NCBI GenBank assembly: GCA_029940345.1
Contig: JAOZRC010000069.1
Coordinates: forward strand, 1-13,885
Reading direction: 5' to 3'
Origin: Desulfobacterales bacterium
GTDB taxonomy: Bacteria; Desulfobacterota; Desulfobacteria; Desulfobacterales; JAUCGF01
Length of the DNA: 13,885 nucleotides
The notes under the pieces are model-generated. The model was not told where the DNA came from and did not search any database. It saw nothing but the letters and a program-made list of their open reading frames with translations. This document shows, one piece after another, positions 6,395-13,733 of the stretch. The position numbers were made by a program, and so were the translations under genes. Position 1 is the stretch's first letter. Each line of letters begins with the position of its first letter.

Positions 6395-7440
6395 TGAAAC
6401 AATCTTTCGTGTCCGGGGTTGTGCATACATCCGTCAGTGCTGTTCCCCAAGTTAAATCAGCGCTTACCTGGCGTGATCACTTAGGGACAATCAAAGTGCG
6501 CTGGGGGGTTAATCGTATGAATTATACGCTGGAACCTGGGCTTTACGCTTTAAAAAATCCGGATGAAAAAGCGCCTGTATTTGTCACCGCCAATTATAAA
6601 TTGAGTTTTGATCGTTTGCGTAAATCTCTTCCTGGACGTAACGCCTGGATCCTGGTGCTGGACACTGACGGCGTCAATGTGTGGTGTGCTGCGGGCAAAG
6701 GGTCTTTCGGAACCGATGAATTGGTGCAGCGCATTGAATCCGCAAATTTGGCGCAGGTCGTTTCCCATCGAGAAATCATTCTTCCTCAATTAGGAGGGCC
6801 GGGAATCGCAAGTTTGCAGGTTAAAAAGCGTTCCGGTTTTAAAGCGGTTTATGGGCCGATTCGATCAGAAGACCTGCCCGCCTTTATGGATGCTGATTTA
6901 AAAGCAACGCCTTCGATGCGTCAAAAAACCTTTTTTATCGGAGAGCGGGCGGCATTGATTCCGGTCGAATTGGTCAGTGCGTTAAAATATGCGTTGATGC
7001 TAACATTTGCATTTTTTATCCTGGGCGGAATCTTCGGCGCAGATCAGTTTTGGTTCAATGCCTTGAATGCGGGTATTTTTGGAGGAATCACCCTGTTCAT
7101 GGGCATATTCGCCGGAGCGGTTCTGACGCCGCTTCTGTTGCCCTGGTTGCCGGGTCGCGCATTTGCTCTGAAAGGTCTGGTGATGGGGTTAATCGTGGGA
7201 AGTGCTTTTTTACTATTCGGCAGCAGCGCTATTAAAGGAAACGCTACGCTTCTTGAAACCGCTAGTCAGTTTTTTCTGATTCCGGCGGTTGCGGCCTTTC
7301 TGGCGATGAATTTTACTGGCGCATCCACTTACACCTCTCTTTCTGGTGTCAGAAAAGAGATGAAATGGGCCGTACCGCCAGAGATCGGCACCGTAATTAT
7401 CGGATTGGGTTTTTGGTTGGGTTCACAACTGGTTTCATAA
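6379..7440 (+). CDS. hgcA: HgcA, mercury methylation corrinoid protein
   Basis: HgcA transfers a methyl group from a corrinoid cofactor to Hg(II), making methylmercury; it sits in the inner membrane. The cytosolic corrinoid-binding domain (about 8-190 from the GTG) contains the diagnostic cap-helix motif NVWCAAGKGSFGT (100-112). Cys103 corresponds to Cys93 of the Pseudodesulfovibrio ND132 protein and is the lower axial cobalt ligand in the family. Five membrane segments follow (about 201-220, 226-248, 261-283, 296-313, 332-352), with the conserved NFTGASTYTSLSGVRKEM region before the last one. The length from GTG is 353 aa, close to the family. The start is uncertain: GTG 6379 has only a poor, distant AGGGA, whereas ATG 6250 in the same frame has a strong SD but is separated by a TGA. 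If the TGA is decoded, the gene is 6250-7440. Confidence 0.95.
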   Translation: MSPPSLKQSFVSGVVHTSVSAVPQVKSALTWRDHLGTIKVRWGVNRMNYTLEPGLYALKNPDEKAPVFVTANYKLSFDRLRKSLPGRNAWILVLDTDGVNVWCAAGKGSFGTDELVQRIESANLAQVVSHREIILPQLGGPGIASLQVKKRSGFKAVYGPIRSEDLPAFMDADLKATPSMRQKTFFIGERAALIPVELVSALKYALMLTFAFFILGGIFGADQFWFNALNAGIFGGITLFMGIFAGAVLTPLLLPWLPGRAFALKGLVMGLIVGSAFLLFGSSAIKGNATLLETASQFFLIPAVAAFLAMNFTGASTYTSLSGVRKEMKWAVPPEIGTVIIGLGFWLGSQLVS

Positions 7441-7451
7441 GGAGATTGATC

Positions 7452-7799
7452 ATGCGGCAATTCATTTATCTGAAAAATGTGGTTACGCTGGCATTAGACG
7501 AAGAAAAATGTATTGGATGTGGCGTTTGCCAGATTGTCTGCCCACACGCGGTATTAAGCATGAATGCGAAACACGCGCTTATCCGCAACCGGGATGCGTG
7601 TATGGAGTGCGGCGCATGCGCCCAAAATTGTCCCACAGGAGCTGTAACCGTAGATGCCGGCGTCGGCTGCGCCGCCGCGGTTATCAACTCTGCCCTGGGA
7701 CGCAAGAATTCTTCCTTTTGCTGTACGATCGAACAGAACCAAACCAAAACGGCTGAATGCGGGGATATGGCGCAATCCGGCCGCACCGGTTGTTGTTGA
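7452..7799 (+). CDS. hgcB: HgcB, mercury methylation ferredoxin
   Basis: HgcB is a small 2[4Fe-4S] ferredoxin that reduces the HgcA corrinoid and probably delivers Hg(II) through Cys residues. This protein has 115 aa. Cluster motifs are Cys20-x2-Cys23-x2-Cys26-x3-Cys30-Pro and Cys50-x2-Cys53-x2-Cys56-x3-Cys60-Pro. The family-specific GVGCAAAVI places the essential extra cysteine at Cys73, the same number as in ND132. It ends with the vicinal pair Cys114-Cys115 and has a second pair at Cys90-Cys91 plus Cys103, so the tail is about 20 residues longer and richer in thiols than the roughly 95-aa type protein. The start is fixed by AAGGAG overlapping the hgcA stop, 7 nt before the ATG; the longer frame from 7365 would overlap hgcA. 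hgcA and hgcB are clearly co-translated. Confidence 0.95.
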   Translation: MRQFIYLKNVVTLALDEEKCIGCGVCQIVCPHAVLSMNAKHALIRNRDACMECGACAQNCPTGAVTVDAGVGCAAAVINSALGRKNSSFCCTIEQNQTKTAECGDMAQSGRTGCC

Positions 7800-7888
7800 C
7801 AGATATAGATGTTCAACCATACTGTTCCACTTTGGATTTTTCCAGAATAGCGGAGTGCAAGCTCCAGCTTGAGGGTGCTGCTTTGATT

Positions 7889-9040
7889 TCAACCTTCCGA
7901 CGTGATCACCAGATTGTCACGATGAATCACATAATCATAAGGCTTATATCCCAAGCGTGCTTCGATCTGACCTGATTTTAATCCCATGATTTGGCGAATG
8001 TCTTCGGCGTTATAGTTGACAAGGCCGCTGCCTAACACGGTTTCACCCTCTTTTTGTGATTTACCCGGTTTTAATTCAACCGGCGCGCCCACGCCGAAAT
8101 CACCGTGAACATCGACAATGCCGCTGGGAAGAAGGCTTTTGCCATTTGTTACAAGGGCCAGCGCCGCTCCTTCGTCAATTCGGATAAAACCTTCGGGGCG
8201 GGTGGAATAGCCGATCCAGCATTTACGGCTGGCCAGTTTACGTGCTTTGGGTTGAAAAAACGTGCCTTCTTTTTGGCCTTCAAAAAGTCGTGCCAGGATA
8301 TCAGGTTCGGCGCCGTTGGCGATAATCATCGGAATCCCGGCCGACGTAACTTTGGCCGCAGCTTTGATTTTACTCTGCATTCCTCCCCGACCGAGCGGGC
8401 CGGGAATACCGCCAGCCAGTTTTTCCACCTGTGCAGTAATGGTTTCCACTGATGGAATAAGTTCGGCATCAGGATGGGTGCGTGGGTCTTTATCATAAAG
8501 ACCGTTAATATCGGTAAGACTGATCAGAATATCTGCATCGACCATCAATGTAATCATGGCTGCCAGGTTGTCATTATCGCCCAAATCAATCTCTTCGACC
8601 GCCACCGTGTCATTTTCGTTGATAATCGGAACCACCCGCCATCCTAATAAGGTGTAAAGCGTATTGCGCGCATTCAGATAGCGTATGCGGTTATTCAGGT
8701 CATCACCGGTCATCAGGATTTGAGCAACTTTGTTACCATACCGTTCAAACGCCGTTTCATACTCCATGATCAAACCGGATTGCCCAACAGCCGCAATGGC
8801 TTGGCGTTTGGCAATATCATCGGGCCGTCGATCAAGGCCGATTTTTTTCAAACCCGAAGCCATGGCACCAGATGAAACCAGGATCGTTTCCACCCCCCGA
8901 TCAATCAAATTACATATCTGGCGACTGACAGAGCGTATCGCTCTTAAATTCAGTCCGCCCGTTTCAGTCAAAACATTGCTGCCGACTTTAACGACAACGC
9001 GTCTGACGCTTTGGAAATCAAAATTATTCGCCTTTGGCAT
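7889..9040 (-). CDS. proB: Glutamate 5-kinase
   Basis: ProB phosphorylates L-glutamate to gamma-glutamyl phosphate, the first step of proline synthesis, in the cytoplasm. The 383-aa protein has an amino-acid kinase domain (VVVKVGSNVL, 15-24; LVSSGAMASG, 54-63; IINENDTVAVEE, 139-150; DNDNLAAMI, 155-163; GGMQSKIKAA, 219-228). A C-terminal PUA domain begins near residue 273 (CWIGYSTRPEGFIRIDEGA). The length fits the long, PUA-containing form. The start at 9040 matches the family N terminus ([10 protein letters not shown]...VVKVG) and has TAAGG upstream; it lies inside the last codons of obgE, a 17-bp overlap suggesting coupling. The longer frame to 9181 is only read-through of obgE sequence. The proA partner is not in the window; the gene ends convergently against hgcB. 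Confidence 0.95.
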   Translation of the reverse strand: MPKANNFDFQSVRRVVVKVGSNVLTETGGLNLRAIRSVSRQICNLIDRGVETILVSSGAMASGLKKIGLDRRPDDIAKRQAIAAVGQSGLIMEYETAFERYGNKVAQILMTGDDLNNRIRYLNARNTLYTLLGWRVVPIINENDTVAVEEIDLGDNDNLAAMITLMVDADILISLTDINGLYDKDPRTHPDAELIPSVETITAQVEKLAGGIPGPLGRGGMQSKIKAAAKVTSAGIPMIIANGAEPDILARLFEGQKEGTFFQPKARKLASRKCWIGYSTRPEGFIRIDEGAALALVTNGKSLLPSGIVDVHGDFGVGAPVELKPGKSQKEGETVLGSGLVNYNAEDIRQIMGLKSGQIEARLGYKPYDYVIHRDNLVITSEG

Positions 9041-10034
9041 CAGCCTTATCCAGTAAAAGAAGAATTGCAGAAAGAAACGCCTTGATCCCCGTGCCGTTAA
9101 TTGCGGCAATGGTGATGACATCCGCTTCGTCGGCGGCCTGCATAAACGCTTGCGCCTTTTCCTGCGCACCGGGAATATCAAGTTTATTCAGGACAATAAG
9201 TTGCGATTTGGTTGTAAGCCCGTGGTTGTATTGTTCCAGTTCAGTATTGATGAGCCGCCAAGGTTGCAACGGGTTATCAGGATCAATGGCAGAGGCGTCG
9301 ATGAGGTGAACCAGAACACGCGTGCGCTCAATATGGCGTAAAAATTTGTCGCCCAGCCCGGTTCCCTGATGCGCGCCTTTGATTAAACCGGGAATATCAG
9401 CGACCACAAACGGTTCCGCCCATCCGGTCTGAACAACGCCCAGACTGGGGGTTAGCGTGGTAAAGGGATAGTCGCCAATACGAGGACGTGCGCCCGAAAT
9501 TGCGGTGATAAGCGTGGATTTACCGGCATTGGGCAGCCCGATCAGACCAACATCCGCCAGAAGTTTTAATTCAAGTTTGAGTTTTAAGCTTTCTTCAGGC
9601 TCACCGGGTTGGGCAAAACGAGGCGAGCGCCTTCGGGATGTCTTAAAACTCGCATTGCCTTGTCCGCCGCGGCCGCCTTTGGCGATTACAACGGTTTCTT
9701 CAGCGTTTACAAAATCTTTAACCAGGTTTCCGGTGTCATAATCGCTGACAATTGTACCGGGGGGAATGTCAATAATCAGATCCTCACCGCTTTTCCCGGT
9801 TTTATTTTTGCTATGGCCGGATGCGCCGTTACTGGCTTTGAAAAAACGTTTGAACTGAAATTGATGCAAAGTTCGTCTGGCGGCCGAGACGCGCAAAATG
9901 ACATCTCCGCCTTTACCGCCATTGCCGCCGTTGGGCCCGCCTGTGCGGATAAACCTTTCACGCAGGAAACTCACACAGCCAGCGCCCCCGTGGCCGGATT
10001 CAACGTCAATTACAGCTTCATCAATAAATTTCAC
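9024..10034 (-). CDS. obgE: Obg/CgtA ribosome-associated GTPase
   Basis: Essential GTPase acting in late 50S subunit assembly and stress control. The protein has 336 aa. The glycine-rich Obg fold spans 1-158 ([12 protein letters not shown] at 36-47, GGRGGQGN at 120-127). The G domain has G1 GLPNAGKS (166-173), the switch region with YPFTTLTP (189-196), G3 DIPG (213-216) and G4 NKLD (283-286). There is no long C-terminal OCT domain, as in many bacteria. The start is GTG, overlapping the rpmA stop (GTGA), so translation is coupled to L27. It forms the conserved rplU-rpmA-obgE block with proB following. Confidence 0.96.
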   Translation of the reverse strand: MKFIDEAVIDVESGHGGAGCVSFLRERFIRTGGPNGGNGGKGGDVILRVSAARRTLHQFQFKRFFKASNGASGHSKNKTGKSGEDLIIDIPPGTIVSDYDTGNLVKDFVNAEETVVIAKGGRGGQGNASFKTSRRRSPRFAQPGEPEESLKLKLELKLLADVGLIGLPNAGKSTLITAISGARPRIGDYPFTTLTPSLGVVQTGWAEPFVVADIPGLIKGAHQGTGLGDKFLRHIERTRVLVHLIDASAIDPDNPLQPWRLINTELEQYNHGLTTKSQLIVLNKLDIPGAQEKAQAFMQAADEADVITIAAINGTGIKAFLSAILLLLDKADAKGE

Positions 10035-10285
10035 GCCGCATAAACGCTTGCTTTTTTACGAGACTTGCCATAGCGTTCATAAGCTACAATGCCGTTTATT
10101 TTGGCAAATAAGGTAAAGTCTTTGCCCAGTCCGACATTATTGCCCGGATGAATGCGGGTTCCCAATTGCCGCACTAAAATAGTGCCTGCGGTCACTGTTT
10201 GGCCGCCATAGCGCTTCACTCCACGCCGTTGTCCGTTACTGTCGCGGCCGTTGCGTGAACTGCCGCCTGCTTTTTTATGAGACAT
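10031..10285 (-). CDS. rpmA: 50S ribosomal protein L27
   Basis: An 84-aa large-subunit protein whose N-terminal tail reaches the peptidyl-transferase centre. It has the family start [16 protein letters not shown] and the conserved GVKRYGGQ and [12 protein letters not shown] segments. The N terminus starts directly with the mature-type sequence, so no Prp-type cleavage extension is present. The start is supported by AAGGAG (10292-10297). It overlaps obgE by GTGA. The gene lies 352 bp from rplU, an unusually long gap that is filled with repeats. Confidence 0.97.
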   Translation of the reverse strand: MSHKKAGGSSRNGRDSNGQRRGVKRYGGQTVTAGTILVRQLGTRIHPGNNVGLGKDFTLFAKINGIVAYERYGKSRKKASVYAA

Positions 10286-10316
10286 TGTATGCTCCTTAAT
10301 TTGTTTATATTTGTTT

Positions 10317-10454
10317 ACTCGACAGTCATAAGTTCTTTGCCATTTAGAAAGCAAATTTTGATAACCTACTGAATTTATATGATTTTATAAATTTGCACTC
10401 GTATTTAGAATACCAATGATTTCAGCATGTTACGAAAACTTATGACTGACGAGT
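10317..10454. repeat. 138-bp element with 18-bp terminal inverted repeats
   Basis: The left end ACTCGACAGTCATAAGTT (10317-10334) and right end AACTTATGACTGACGAGT (10437-10454) are inverted repeats matching at 17 of 18 positions. The inside is AT-rich, with a nested pair GCAAATTT (10351-10358) and AAATTTGC (10389-10396). There is no coding capacity. The layout is that of a small MITE, but no second copy is in this window, so mobility is inferred. Confidence 0.55.
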
Positions 10455-10503
10455 TGTTTAGTATGGGTGTAATTCACGACTATTGGTTAAGGCACCGATA
10501 TAA

Positions 10504-10578
10504 GTCGGGTTAGCGAGAGCGTAACCCGACATAAACAAGTCTCTATCTATCGTCGGGTTACGCTATCGCTAACCCGAC
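10504..10578. repeat. Pair of inverted REP-like palindromes
   Basis: Two 27-bp units, 10504-10530 and 10552-10578, each have perfect 9-bp arms GTCGGGTTA/TAACCCGAC. The second unit is the reverse complement of the first except for one base, with 21 bp between them. They form two small hairpins or one long one. This resembles REP/BIME-type intergenic elements. Either could affect read-through from rplU into rpmA. Confidence 0.75.
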
Positions 10579-10637
10579 CTACAAAAATGGCTTCCGCAGC
10601 GTGCTGCGATCCAAACGTCGTTTACACCTTATGTCAT

Positions 10638-10991
10638 TTAAGCGGCTTCAACTTCGGTCGCTTCAGGGGGTTCGGACGTTTTCAAACTGATACTGTCAAT
10701 GTGAACCGCTGTATATTGCTGGCGATGCCCCTGTGTTTTGCGGTAGCGTTTGCGCCGTTTATATTTAAAAACGATGATTTTGCGGTATTTGCCCTGTTCA
10801 ATGATATGGCCTTTGACCGCAACATCCTCCAGAAGGGGCCTGCCAATATCTACATTTTCTCCATCAGCAAACATCAGCACCTTGTCAAAAATAATTTCGT
10901 CACCCACCTTGCCGGGAAGTTTTTCGACGCGTACAAATTCGCCTTCCTGTGTTCGGTATTGTTTTCCACCTGATCCGATTATCGCATACAT
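10638..10991 (-). CDS. rplU: 50S ribosomal protein L21
   Basis: L21 binds 23S rRNA in the large subunit. The 117-aa protein has the family start MYAIIGSGGKQYRTQEGEFV, the central LPGKVGDEIIFDKVLM and the basic KYKRRKRYRKTQGHRQQYT signature. It is longer than the roughly 103-aa standard because of an acidic tail ending SEPPEATEVEAA, seen in some other lineages. The start at 10991 matches the family; AAGGAG lies 10 nt upstream (11001-11006). It is the first gene of the operon behind a consensus promoter. Confidence 0.97.
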   Translation of the reverse strand: MYAIIGSGGKQYRTQEGEFVRVEKLPGKVGDEIIFDKVLMFADGENVDIGRPLLEDVAVKGHIIEQGKYRKIIVFKYKRRKRYRKTQGHRQQYTAVHIDSISLKTSEPPEATEVEAA

Positions 10992-11051
10992 TTTGGTATC
11001 GCTCCTTATCCTTTCATTCAATATTATTGCGAACTTTGTATAAACCTATAA

Positions 11052-11079
11052 ATTATAGCTAAAAATTTTTCTATGTCAA
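11052..11079 (-). promoter_or_regulatory. Consensus sigma70 promoter for rplU operon
   Basis: On the minus strand TTGACA (11074-11079), a 16-nt spacer and TATAAT (11052-11057) match the consensus exactly. Transcription would start near 11045, leaving a leader of about 54 nt before L21. Confidence 0.8.
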
Positions 11080-11155
11080 GGAATTTACATCAATCCCATA
11101 GAAAAATATGAAAGCGTATTTCCAGATTTATGCTAAAGGTGATCGTGCAGGACAA

Positions 11156-11408
11156 AATTTATCGAGCTGTGCAATTCATTCAGAGTCCCGTCAGGACGGC
11201 ATATTTGTAGAATCAACGGGCTGATATCTCGTCAGAGTCCCATCGGGACCGCATATCAGTCACAGCATAACAGGATATGCGCAATCACATTACAAATATA
11301 CCGTCCCGATGGGACTCTGTCCGAATCAGAGCATGATTGTACTACAAATATGCCGCTCTCACGGAGCTTTCAAGAAAATTTTTATTTCAATTGCACAGGC
11401 TGAAATTT
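11156..11408. repeat. 253-bp MITE-like repeat, copy 2
   Basis: Same length and orientation as 2488-2740. The terminal inverted repeats are AATTTATCGAGCTGTGCAATT at the left and, reverse-complemented from the right, AATTTCAGCCTGTGCAATT. The internal AGTCCC/GGGAC and GGCATAT units are kept in the same order. Differences between the copies cluster in the spacers between the hairpin arms. The AATTTATTGACA at the right end may supply a -35 element to the downstream gene. Confidence 0.8.
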
Positions 11409-11499
11409 ATTGACAATATACCGATAGGTAGTTCAGATTGGTTGACTTATGCAGTGAATCGGAAAGATTGAAATAGTTTTGCAATAGGAGGCTGCTTAT

Positions 11500-13641
11500 A
11501 TGAGGAATCACCAAATCAGAATATTATGGTTGGTGTTTTTCTTGGGATTGTTATCCGGATGTTTCGAATTCAACGGCGTATCCATTGTTACCGATTATGA
11601 AAATACCTATTACCAAGCGGAATCTACCGATGATCAATCTATTATTTATCATACGTCAGCCCCTCTGGGTCGCTTTACTTATTATAATGCTTCCGCTGCT
11701 TTGGATCGTTTTGTCTATGATAATGCCGATTCGGTGGCGATTAATGTTAATATTTATCAAAATGATTTATATTCCACCGATATTTACAAAGATACTGACA
11801 AAACACCTGCCGATGAGGCTCTTGGGGAAATAATTCGGCAAACGCATCAGCGGGGATTGAAAGTTTTTTTGAAGGTGAATGTTAAATGCAAAAGAGACTG
11901 CAAACCGAATGAAGTGGCGCCATCTGATCCAGATGCATGGTTTGATGATTATCTGGCATTGATTGTTGAATACGCGCGATTGGCTGAAAATAGCAACGTT
12001 GAAATGTTTTCTGTGGGCAACGGGTTACAATCTTTAACCACCGTTGCCAATTTACCCAAATGGCAAAATATTATTACAGCGATCAGAAATGTTTTTACAG
12101 GGCAAATCACCTATTGTGCTGATTGGCGTGAATACAAAGATATTCCATTCTGGGAGCAACTGGATTATATCGGAATCAATGCCTATTTTCCTCTTGATAA
12201 AAATAATGACGCCACCAAGGATGATATTATAAATGATTGGAAAAATAGCCGGGCAACTGATTATTCCGGCCGTAACTGGTTTGAAGAGATAAACGCTGTG
12301 CGCCAATTGCACAATAAAAATGTGATTTTCACCGAAATCGGCTACCCTTCGGCTGACGGTGGAGCGGATGAGCCTTGGAACAACAAAACCAAACTGACGA
12401 AGACTGTCAATTTGACACTTCAGGAAAATTGTTATAATGGCACCATAGAATTTTGGAGTCAAGGAGATGATAAAAATTGGTTTAAAGGGATGTTTTTTCA
12501 CTGTTGGGGCACAAATATGATGATTGGTGGTGAAAACGATGTCACCCTCACGCCGCTTAACAAACCGGCTGAATTGGCCCTGCGCGAACAATATGGCAAT
12601 AATAGTGATACAGAAACCGTTCCCATGCCGATTTACCCCAATGGTCATACGATTGTTGCTGAACAGCCTACCTTGCGATGGGCATTTAATCCGCTTCCGC
12701 GTTACGAAACCTTTGATTGGGAAAATAAAACAACCCAAGGCTGGTATGCCGGAACGAGAAAATTCGGTTTAGGAGAGGGGTTTAGCGCCCTATCAACTCC
12801 TGTGAACACTGATAAGAAAGCCTATCAGGGGTCGCGCGCCTTAAAATGTAGCCTGTTGCTGATTGAGGGCAATCCGTATTATGATAAAGGCAGCATGATT
12901 GTTCATCTGGCGCAGTCATTGGACTTTTCTGAAAAGGAACTTTCCGTTGCTCTATGGTTTTCCGGCGATTTTGTAAACTCAGGAGATAAAAATGGTTTTC
13001 AATTTGTATTTGAAGATGCATTCGGTCATGTTGCATTAACCACCCGACAGGATATCATCAAAGGAGAACAATGGGTGGTGTACAGGGCAGTATTACCAGC
13101 GGATATCAGTGTTATCTATATACGTGATATAACCCGCCCTGATTGGAACATACATTACATTCGAAAGGTGGGATTTATAATCTCTTCAGCGTTGCCAGAC
13201 ATGGAATACCGTGCCGGTGATGTGTTTGTGGATGACTTTGATTTTCATTCCGAACCTGTCATCAAATATCAGATTCAGATTGATGACAGCGATACGTTTA
13301 CGACTCCGATTACAGATACTGATAATCTGACCTCTGTTTTTTATAATTCATCACAGTTGCCGGGAGCGCAGGGGGAATATCATTGGCGGGTTCGGGTTGA
13401 CAAAGGCGCCGGTTGGCATGATTGGTCTGAGTCGGCAAAATGGGAATATAGAATCGTCGAGCGCGGAGATGTAAACAATGACGGATTGGTCGATCTCAAA
13501 GATGCCATTATAACATTACAAATTTGCTCCGGCGGACAACCGACCGCCAATGTGGTTAAAGAAGCGGATATAAATTATGATGGAAAGCTCTCAATGGCAG
13601 AGACGATTTATATTCTTCAACATATCAGTGGGTTAAAATAG
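11500..13641 (+). CDS. GH113-like lipoprotein with dockerin-type C terminus
   Basis: A 713-aa secreted lipoprotein with lipobox LSGC (Cys21). Residues about 50-365 resemble a GH113-type TIM barrel (beta-mannanase family): FWEQLDYIGINAYFPL (217-232) and the nucleophile strand VIFTEIGYPSADG (275-287, Glu279). The acid/base position, where I would expect Glu in an IGTE-like motif, is Gly175 in MFSVGNGLQS (codon GGG at 12022). Catalysis may be lost or altered. Residues about 400-585 look like a carbohydrate-binding beta sandwich, and 585-650 like an Fn3-type module. Residues 655-713 carry two dockerin/EF-hand calcium loops (DVNNDGLVDLKD, 657-668; DINYDGKLSMAE, 690-701). SD AGGAGG lies 8 nt upstream. 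The substrate is not readable from sequence; the family-level call is from recognised motifs only. Confidence 0.75.
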   Translation: MRNHQIRILWLVFFLGLLSGCFEFNGVSIVTDYENTYYQAESTDDQSIIYHTSAPLGRFTYYNASAALDRFVYDNADSVAINVNIYQNDLYSTDIYKDTDKTPADEALGEIIRQTHQRGLKVFLKVNVKCKRDCKPNEVAPSDPDAWFDDYLALIVEYARLAENSNVEMFSVGNGLQSLTTVANLPKWQNIITAIRNVFTGQITYCADWREYKDIPFWEQLDYIGINAYFPLDKNNDATKDDIINDWKNSRATDYSGRNWFEEINAVRQLHNKNVIFTEIGYPSADGGADEPWNNKTKLTKTVNLTLQENCYNGTIEFWSQGDDKNWFKGMFFHCWGTNMMIGGENDVTLTPLNKPAELALREQYGNNSDTETVPMPIYPNGHTIVAEQPTLRWAFNPLPRYETFDWENKTTQGWYAGTRKFGLGEGFSALSTPVNTDKKAYQGSRALKCSLLLIEGNPYYDKGSMIVHLAQSLDFSEKELSVALWFSGDFVNSGDKNGFQFVFEDAFGHVALTTRQDIIKGEQWVVYRAVLPADISVIYIRDITRPDWNIHYIRKVGFIISSALPDMEYRAGDVFVDDFDFHSEPVIKYQIQIDDSDTFTTPITDTDNLTSVFYNSSQLPGAQGEYHWRVRVDKGAGWHDWSESAKWEYRIVERGDVNNDGLVDLKDAIITLQICSGGQPTANVVKEADINYDGKLSMAETIYILQHISGLK

Positions 13642-13681
13642 TGAAGAGGGAATCAGATAAAAAAAATGATTTTTATGCACA

Positions 13682-13700
13682 ATGAAACAACGTGTTTCAT
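13682..13700 (+). repeat. Small hairpin between GH113-like and PEBP genes
   Basis: ATGAAAC (13682-13688) pairs with GTTTCAT (13694-13700) around a 5-nt loop. It has low GC and no following T run, so it is not a convincing terminator. It lies in the 92-bp gap before the PEBP-family gene and may be an operator or an mRNA hairpin. Confidence 0.35.
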
Positions 13701-13733
13701 ATTAATCATAACGAAAACCAAAGGAGGACAAAA

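Larger units (their letters stand above)
10286..10637. other. Repeat-filled rplU-rpmA gap
   Basis: This 352-bp interval within a ribosomal-protein operon has no credible gene. It contains an element bounded by 18-bp inverted repeats (10317-10454), two GTCGGGTTA palindromes (10504-10578), and short AT-rich sequence. The extra DNA looks inserted into an operon that is normally compact. Confidence 0.7.
10992..11499. other. Divergent gap between rplU and GH113-like gene
   Basis: This 508-bp gap has no gene. It holds the rplU leader and promoter, the second 253-bp repeat, and about 90 bp in front of the GH113-like gene. A TTGACA at 11410-11415, partly formed by the repeat end, with a poor -10 (TCAGAT, 11433-11438), is a weak promoter candidate for that gene. 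Confidence 0.5.

Noticed and set aside
7365..7451. Longer N terminus for HgcB overlapping hgcA
   Set aside because: The ATG at 7452 has AAGGAG at proper spacing and gives the standard HgcB N terminus with Cys73 numbering. The extension is hgcA sequence in another frame.
7800..7888. Terminator between convergent hgcB and proB
   Set aside because: CAAGCT/AGCTTG is present (7858-7871) but leaves only a 2-nt loop, and no T run follows on either strand.
9041..9181. Longer N terminus for ProB
   Set aside because: The added 47 residues are highly basic out-of-frame obgE sequence. The family starts just before VVVKVGSN, matching 9040.
12052..12738. A 228-codon open frame on the minus strand inside the GH113-like gene
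   Set aside because: It lies fully antisense to a gene with recognisable domains, lipobox and a strong SD. Its translation shows no family motifs.
13457..13641. Dockerin repeats as evidence for a cellulosome
   Set aside because: Only one dockerin-like module is seen and no cohesin or scaffoldin is in the window. Isolated dockerins are common outside cellulosome producers.
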